11,055 nt of DNA from JBGPHT01 sp041484525 (GTDB lineage: Bacteria; Acidobacteriota; Terriglobia; Bryobacterales; Bryobacteraceae), in assembly GCA_041484525.1 (NCBI GenBank), contig JBGPHT010000211.1:1-11055 (forward strand), written 5' to 3'. Below, in pieces: positions 7,663 to 11,055 of the stretch; the stretch's first letter is position 1, and each line of letters starts with the position of its first letter. The position numbers and the translations under genes are program-made. The notes under the pieces are model-generated. The model was not told where the DNA came from, did not search any database, and saw only the letters and a list, made by a program, of their open reading frames with translations.

Positions 7663-7686
7663 CATCCGACGCCGGAATGCTATAAT
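7659..7686 (+). promoter_or_regulatory. Sigma70-type promoter of tRNA-Lys
   Basis: GTGACA (-35, 7659-7664) and TATAAT (-10, 7681-7686) are separated by 16 bp. The -35 overlaps the TGA of the Fe-S oxidoreductase gene. Transcription should start near 7693, leaving a leader of about 40 nt before the mature tRNA. Confidence 0.75.
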
Positions 7687-7734
7687 CATGTCGTGGCGCG
7701 GGCAGTGACGCGTCAGGTTTCCATCCACCACAGC

Positions 7735-7810
7735 GGGCGCGTAGCTCAATTGGCAGAGCAAGTGACTCTTAATCACTAGGTTGTAGGTTCGATTCCTACC
7801 GCGCTCACCA
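7735..7810 (+). tRNA. tRNA-Lys(CUU), with encoded CCA
   Basis: A complete 76-nt cloverleaf. Acceptor GGGCGCG pairs with CGCGCTC (one G.U), the D-arm is GCTC/GAGC with loop AATTGGCA, the anticodon stem AGTGA/TCACT encloses CTCTTAA with anticodon CTT, and the T-arm is TAGG-TTCGATT-CCTA. Discriminator A7807 and CCA (7808-7810) are encoded. A clear promoter precedes it. An integrase gene ends 21 bp past its 3' end in the opposite direction, so the 3' part of this tRNA is probably the attachment site and was kept intact by the element. Confidence 0.97.
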
Positions 7811-7831
7811 CTGTTTCCAAACACTTACACG

Positions 7832-8950
7832 CTACTGGATTCCGACGAAAGTCGATGTTGTGGGGACTTTTGTGGGGTACTCAACTGAAATCGACTGCCT
7901 TTTGGTGGTGCTGAGTGCTTCGACGGCTTCCCTCTTCGCGGCCATTCTGATGTGGGAGTAGCGTTCCAGCATCGCTCGGCTCATGTGGCCCATGAGCGAA
8001 AGCATAGTGCTCTCCGGAACGCCCGCTTCGGCCATTTTGGTGGCGGCTGTGTGCCGGAGGTCGTGAAAGCGGCATTCCACCCCCGCTTGGTCACGTAGAC
8101 TCGCCCACGCGGTCTTTAGCGTCGTTGCGGGCCGAGTCGGGTCGGTCGGGGCGGGTTTCCCAAACGGGAGCAGGTAGTGATCTGGCTTGGTCTCGCCGAA
8201 TCGCTCCGTGAACCATTCCGCATGAGCTGAGAGGACGAGAAACAGATCCTGATTCATCGGGATCTGGCGTCCCGTTCCGGATGAAGTCTTCGCGCGGCCT
8301 ACTGTGATAACCCGCTTCTGAAAATCGACTTGCCCCCACGTCAAACCGGTGATCTCGCCACTTCGCATTCTGGTGAGCAGTGCGACACGAACCAACGTCG
8401 CCAGTGTCTTCCACCGTTTGTTGGCGCTTGCGGAATCAAGCAACCGTTGTTCTTCCTCGGGGGAGAGCGCCTTGCCCGCATCCTTCCGTTCTTCCAACTT
8501 GCGGACCTTTGGCCAAAGGAGTGACCACTTGTGGCCGATGGCGCGCGACAACTCGCCCAACTCCATATTGATGGTGCGACCGCAAGCCTGCTCGTCGAGT
8601 CGCGTTCTGATGTACTGGCGTATGGTTTTTTCCGTAAGGTCCGGTAACAGTGTATTGCCCAACAGACGGGTTACGTGCGCCAATCGCCCCTCACAGAACA
8701 GAACGGACTGCTCCCGGTGATTGACGCCGTAGTGCTCCTGGTATGGCTTCACAACGTCAGAGACGGAGTTAATCCGATTCGTTCGTTTCTCGACGGGCAT
8801 TCCGGCGAGAGTCCTCTCCAGTTCGAGTTTTCGTTGTCGCTCCGCTTCGAAAGCAATCGTCTTGCGGCTGGTCTTCGCCGACTCCCGCACCCGCTTCCCC
8901 GCGAAGATGAACTCATACCACCACGTTCCGCCGCGCTTGTAGACCGCCAT
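7832..8950 (-). CDS. Tyrosine recombinase/integrase (intact)
   Basis: A 372-residue site-specific recombinase that should insert and excise the element at tRNA-Lys. The N-terminus (MAVYKRGGTWWYEFIFAGKRVRES) is an arm-type DNA-binding domain; a SAM-like core-binding domain lies at about 62-155; the catalytic domain has R196 (TRMRSGEI), K221 (RAKTSSG), H296-D-L-R299-H300, G321-H322 and the nucleophile Y331 (ERYSHIR). Nothing is missing, so it should be active. The ATG at 8950 follows the stop of the 54-aa gene by one base and has a GGGGG ribosome site 8 bases upstream inside that gene, indicating translational coupling. The short C-terminal tail after the catalytic Tyr ends 21 bp from the tRNA. 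It is not closely similar in sequence to the broken integrase at the left. Confidence 0.95.
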   Translation of the reverse strand: MAVYKRGGTWWYEFIFAGKRVRESAKTSRKTIAFEAERQRKLELERTLAGMPVEKRTNRINSVSDVVKPYQEHYGVNHREQSVLFCEGRLAHVTRLLGNTLLPDLTEKTIRQYIRTRLDEQACGRTINMELGELSRAIGHKWSLLWPKVRKLEERKDAGKALSPEEEQRLLDSASANKRWKTLATLVRVALLTRMRSGEITGLTWGQVDFQKRVITVGRAKTSSGTGRQIPMNQDLFLVLSAHAEWFTERFGETKPDHYLLPFGKPAPTDPTRPATTLKTAWASLRDQAGVECRFHDLRHTAATKMAEAGVPESTMLSLMGHMSRAMLERYSHIRMAAKREAVEALSTTKRQSISVEYPTKVPTTSTFVGIQ

Positions 8951-8951
8951 T

Positions 8952-9116
8952 TCACTTACCCCCTTTCTGTTTTTTCCCGCTGCCCTTCGGCCGCCCGCCT
9001 TTTTTACCCCACTCGCTCAATTGCTCCTTCGAGTGCTTTTCGGCGCGCGCCTTGCCACCTTGAGCACCCGTCTTCTGAAAGAACTTCAACGCCTCTTTCG
9101 GTAGTTTGGTTGCCAT
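8952..9116 (-). CDS. 54-aa basic Gly/Lys-rich protein upstream of the integrase
   Basis: MATKLPKEALKFFQKTGAQG opens a short helical part, followed by GGKARAEKHSKEQLSEWGKKGGRPKGSGKK. The two GG-containing basic segments joined by a helix recall the KGG repeat of YciG-like stress proteins, but similarity to small basic proteins next to integrases is equally likely; I do not assign a function. An excisionase or nucleoid-like DNA-binding role would suit its place and charge. Stop and integrase ATG are one base apart, so the two are translated together. The ATG at 9116 has no Shine-Dalgarno sequence; a near-perfect promoter places the transcription start at this ATG. Too short for many gene finders. 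Confidence 0.75.
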   Translation of the reverse strand: MATKLPKEALKFFQKTGAQGGKARAEKHSKEQLSEWGKKGGRPKGSGKKQKGGK

Positions 9117-9122
9117 GTCAAG

Positions 9123-9151
9123 ATCATAAACCTAGGCCCTATGTTTGTCAA
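9123..9151 (-). promoter_or_regulatory. Near-consensus promoter giving a leaderless small-gene/integrase mRNA
   Basis: On the minus strand TTGACA (9146-9151), a 17-bp spacer and TATGAT (9123-9128). The seventh base after the -10 is the A of the ATG at 9116. The -35 lies in the last codons of the upstream Cys/His gene, and its TAG stop lies in the spacer. Confidence 0.8.
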
Positions 9152-9497
9152 TAGAAAGCAGGGAGATTAGGGGTGTAGGCGGCGCGACCGCGCCTTCACG
9201 TCGAAACGCTCTCTTCATTGCGCGAAACTCTCTCGCAATAGCCTTGAGTTCGGCATTGTGCCATGCGATGAATGCACGCAACTCCCTCCGGTCTTGCCGG
9301 TGCTCGGCAGAGAACCAGCCAGTTCTCCAGTTCGCACGTCGGCAGCGTTCCAATCCCTCAGCAGTCTTCGGCCCACCGCCAGCGCCATGCATACGGCAGA
9401 CGCTGAAACCCCTCACTGCGGGGTTTTGGCATGGCTGCCAGTCACGTTTCCGGCGCGCGGTGCAACGGGCCGCCCGTCTCAGAAGTCGAGGGTCCAT
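9132..9497 (-). CDS. Small Cys/His protein with MHGAGGGP motif (HGGxSTG-like), phage/island associated
   Basis: A 121-residue protein. The N-terminal third has C12, C23, C34 and H37 (RCTARR..PCQNPAV..SVCRMHG), a likely zinc-binding knuckle, directly followed by GAGGGPKTAEGLERCRRANWRTG. This matches the small HGGxSTG-type proteins common in phages and islands of proteobacteria and acidobacteria, where the usual HGGxSTGP is here HGAGGGP. The C-terminal half is Arg-rich and helical. Its molecular role is unknown. I start at the ATG at 9497 because family members open with MDPRxLxRAxRC; an in-frame extension with its own ATG (9587) and ribosome site would add 30 residues that include a 12-bp duplication of the start region. 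It ends 15 bp before the 54-aa gene and contains that gene's -35. Confidence 0.75.
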   Translation of the reverse strand: MDPRLLRRAARCTARRKRDWQPCQNPAVRGFSVCRMHGAGGGPKTAEGLERCRRANWRTGWFSAEHRQDRRELRAFIAWHNAELKAIAREFRAMKRAFRREGAVAPPTPLISLLSIDKHRA

Positions 9498-9591
9498 GGG
9501 CAGGTTCCCGTTTTTCAGCCATCCCAACGGAGGGTTGACATCGTTGCAGTGTAACGTTACAGGCTGCTCGCTTTGCATGGGGTCCATGGGC
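9490..9591 (-). repeat. 12-bp direct repeat duplicating a translation start (GCCCATGGACCC)
   Basis: GCCCATGGACCC occurs at 9490-9501 and again at 9580-9591 (minus strand), exactly 90 bp apart and therefore in the same frame. Each copy holds an in-frame ATG followed by Asp-Pro, and each has a purine-rich stretch upstream (GGGA, GAAGGA). Confidence 0.7.
9550..9561. promoter_or_regulatory. 12-bp perfect palindrome TGTAACGTTACA
   Basis: A perfect dyad located 53 bp upstream of the preferred ATG of the Cys/His gene and inside its possible N-terminal extension. It has the form of a dimeric repressor operator. No matching second copy was seen, so binding is inferred. Confidence 0.4.
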
Positions 9592-9665
9592 AAATCCTTC
9601 AAATCTCTTCTCCGCCTCCGCGCTTCAACGGCAAACCCTATCTCTTTTCCCCATATGCAGCCATA

Positions 9666-9684
9666 GTGAACAAGCGTTGTTCAC
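9666..9684. promoter_or_regulatory. Operator-like palindrome GTGAACAA-GCG-TTGTTCAC
   Basis: Two perfect 8-bp arms around a 3-bp centre in the gap between the winged-helix-like gene and the Cys/His gene. The size and symmetry suit a dimeric phage-type repressor or a replication initiator. It overlaps the next hairpin by four bases. Confidence 0.6.
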
Positions 9685-9720
9685 CTACGTCTTGAGATTG
9701 CCGAAATCTTCAGTAGGTGA
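9681..9720. repeat. 40-bp imperfect hairpin (TCACCTAC...GTAGGTGA)
   Basis: Outer arms TCACCTAC and GTAGGTGA are perfect complements; inside them AGATT and AATCT form a second stem around GCCGA. The structure lies 16 bp past the winged-helix-like gene on the minus strand. It could end the primase operon or be part of an origin or control site; there is no long T-tract. Confidence 0.6.
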
Positions 9721-9735
9721 TTGACCCTAATAAGC

Positions 9736-10002
9736 TTACAATTCCTTCCGCTGAACGTTGGCTTCGCGTTCCGGTGTCCGAGCGCTTTTTAGATTCAGCA
9801 GCTTGTAATCGTGTGAAACTTGCACATGACCAATCGTAAAGCCCCTTTCGTTGAGGAGCCGAACCATTTTCCGGCAGGGAGGGGTTGCACCGTCAAGACC
9901 GGCGACAATCTCCAGGATCGTGCGTCGGCGATCCTCAGGGTATTTCACTGGCGGGCCTAATTCCGTCCGTGTATCACGCCATGCCGGGAAGTACGTGGAC
10001 AC
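9736..10002 (-). CDS. Small protein, winged-helix-like C-terminal half
   Basis: An 88-residue protein I do not recognise. KYPEDRRRTILEIVAGLDGA followed by RKMVRLLNERGFTIGHVQVSHDYKLLNL reads as three helices and a strand, like a winged helix in which the GFTIGHVQVSHDYKLL part would be the recognition helix. It has no membrane segment. I chose the GTG at 10002 because GAAGG lies 7 bases upstream and it starts 11 bp after the primase stop; a TTG at 10056 would overlap the primase gene by 43 bp. It is probably co-transcribed with the primase and may be a copy-number, replication or repressor protein acting at the palindromes just downstream. The open frame and context support a gene; the function is a guess. 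Confidence 0.6.
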   Translation of the reverse strand: MSTYFPAWRDTRTELGPPVKYPEDRRRTILEIVAGLDGATPPCRKMVRLLNERGFTIGHVQVSHDYKLLNLKSARTPEREANVQRKEL

Positions 10003-10013
10003 GGGAAGACCTT

Positions 10014-10943
10014 CTAATTTAACCTGCACGATTCGTCTGGAGAGATATGCAACCAATCTGAGAGCTTCTGGTCACGGACTTTGCGGATGGTCTTTCCGTA
10101 AGCCGTTTTTACCGCTCTTCGGACTGCGCCAGCACTGAGCGGTCCACGACACTCGGACCCCATGCGTCTCACTTGGCGTTCGGCTTCGTCTCTCTTTGAA
10201 CCATTGCAGCGGAGCAGCCATGCATAGACAAGTGCGGCGTAATTCCGACAGCCTTCATCGAAGCCCCCACCGCGCATCGCCCGAAGACATTCGAAATCTC
10301 TGAGGCGTCTTGCTGCGAGAGCTTGCCAGCCACGACGTTTCCTTGGATTACTCTCTACGAATGCGCGGCGGATTCGTTGGGTTAGCTTGCGCTGCTGAAC
10401 CCCAAAGAGCCGAGCGAGGTCGGAAAGTGTGTACATGTATCCTCTTCGGTCCGCTCCTTGTATCCACCATTGGACAAACTGCTCGCCGCCACTGTGGAGC
10501 GAACCGGGAACTCTGATGTGACGTGCGGGATCGCGCGCGCCGAGGTCCGCACCCATGTGTGCTAGCCTTTCTCCGATAGCCCGCTGAATTCGGCAGTAGA
10601 GTTCCACCTTTTCCGGCCAGGCCCATTGAGGACGCTCAATGTCCTTTGGGTCGCCCAAGAGCCAAAGCAGCCAGAGTCCCCTACCGCTCCGGACGATAAT
10701 GGATGCCGGCGGAATGGCACTACTGTCTTGGAGGTTGACAACAGCTCCGAGGGTTGTTCCAAAGTCTGTGCATAACTTGTAGTAGTCGATGTCAACGTAA
10801 CAGGCGCAAAGATATCGGAGATTCAGCGAATCGTGCTTCGGATAGCCGTACGCGGAGCCGTTCCGACCGAAACGGGAGAGACGGTATCCAGCATTGATGC
10901 TGACATAGGAATCTTTTACACCTGGATTATGCACGGAACGCAA
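10014..10943 (-). CDS. AEP-superfamily primase/replication protein with PriCT-like C-terminus
   Basis: About 309 residues. CACYVDIDYY (D51, D53) fits the metal-binding DxD of archaeo-eukaryotic-type primases, SGRGLWLLW (86-94) takes the place of the sGxxxH motif, and GADLGARDPARHIRVPGS (131-148) matches the third motif region with D138 and R141-R144. Residues about 229-283 (DEGCRNYAALVYAWLL ... SAGAVRRAVKTAYG) resemble the PriCT helical domain that follows such primases on plasmids and phages. It should make primers for the element's own replication. The expected catalytic His of motif II is replaced by Trp, as in some divergent relatives, so activity is uncertain. The start is unclear: the frame is open up to a TAA near 11014 without an ATG; TTG at 10943 is the longest usable start. 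Nothing else is recognisable in 10944-11055. Confidence 0.75.
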   Translation of the reverse strand: MRSVHNPGVKDSYVSINAGYRLSRFGRNGSAYGYPKHDSLNLRYLCACYVDIDYYKLCTDFGTTLGAVVNLQDSSAIPPASIIVRSGRGLWLLWLLGDPKDIERPQWAWPEKVELYCRIQRAIGERLAHMGADLGARDPARHIRVPGSLHSGGEQFVQWWIQGADRRGYMYTLSDLARLFGVQQRKLTQRIRRAFVESNPRKRRGWQALAARRLRDFECLRAMRGGGFDEGCRNYAALVYAWLLRCNGSKRDEAERQVRRMGSECRGPLSAGAVRRAVKTAYGKTIRKVRDQKLSDWLHISPDESCRLN

Positions 10944-11055
10944 CTCGGCGCAGCGGTAGCGTGACCGGCGGCGCGGCTGCCGAGCGGCTGGACTGAATCT
11001 GCTCTGATCGTCCCTTTAGTAAGTCAGCGAACGCCTACGTTCCCCATTTCCCGGG

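Larger units (their letters stand above)
7735..11055. mobile_element. Integrated element at tRNA-Lys (satellite- or plasmid-like), right end outside window
   Basis: An intact tyrosine integrase points toward and ends next to a tRNA-Lys 3' end, the usual layout of tRNA-targeting islands. Behind it are a small basic protein, a phage-associated Cys/His protein, palindromic control DNA, a small winged-helix-like protein and a primase, all on the minus strand and all of lower GC by eye than the chromosomal block. No capsid, tail, terminase, conjugation or cargo gene is visible in the part present. No second copy of the tRNA 3' end was found to the right edge, so attR lies beyond 11055. The left boundary is taken as the tRNA; the exact crossover is unknown. 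Confidence 0.75.

Noticed and set aside
5946..7685. 579-codon plus-strand frame in a second frame of the Fe-S oxidoreductase gene
   Set aside because: Arg-rich shadow in an alternative frame of the same strand.
10944..11055. attR of the tRNA-Lys element at the right edge
   Set aside because: No stretch matching the tRNA-Lys T-arm or acceptor 3' end is present.
1..11055. CRISPR array, insertion sequence or riboswitch
   Set aside because: No regularly spaced repeats, transposase motifs or recognisable aptamer cores were seen apart from the group I intron.

Overview
The window looks like a chromosomal segment of a high-GC, non-cyanobacterial bacterium. A membrane-bound CCG-domain Fe-S oxidoreductase of the ETF:menaquinone type, a periplasmic-sensor hybrid kinase and several integrases fit an Acidobacteriota genome (Bryobacterales/Solibacter-like), but that is an inference; there is no rRNA or ribosomal gene to fix the taxonomy. 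Most genes read on the minus strand. It splits into a left tRNA-linked scar, a conserved chromosomal block, and a right integrated element.

Left scar (1-1550). At the left edge is the 5' half of a tRNA-Leu(UAA) gene (minus strand) interrupted in the anticodon loop by a group I intron that runs off the window. The conserved intron core is readable and resembles the cyanobacterial tRNA-Leu(UAA) intron. Next to it is a tyrosine-recombinase gene broken by two frameshifts, and about 1.4 kb away a second, different, intronless 5' half of a tRNA-Leu(UAA) that stops just past its anticodon. The whole looks like the remains of an element that used a tRNA-Leu anticodon region as its target.

Chromosomal block (1600-7810). 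On the minus strand, in transcription order: a UDP-glucuronate decarboxylase (UDP-xylose synthase), a free-standing Hpt phosphotransfer protein, and a large hybrid histidine kinase with a periplasmic solute-binding-type sensor and two receiver domains. Hpt and kinase should form one phosphorelay; no output regulator is in the window. Divergent to these, on the plus strand, is the membrane Fe-S/CCG oxidoreductase, followed by a good sigma70-type promoter and a tRNA-Lys(CUU) gene.

Integrated element (from the 3' end of tRNA-Lys, past the right edge). It carries, in transcription order on the minus strand, an AEP-like primase with a PriCT-like C-terminus, a small winged-helix-like protein, an intergenic region dense in palindromes, a small Cys/His protein with an MHGAGGGP motif, a 54-aa basic Gly/Lys protein and an intact tyrosine integrase whose stop lies 21 bp from the tRNA. 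The last two genes share a near-consensus promoter placed so that transcription should begin at the start codon, i.e. a leaderless message. The element visibly has a lower GC content than the block to its left. The far attachment site is not in the window.
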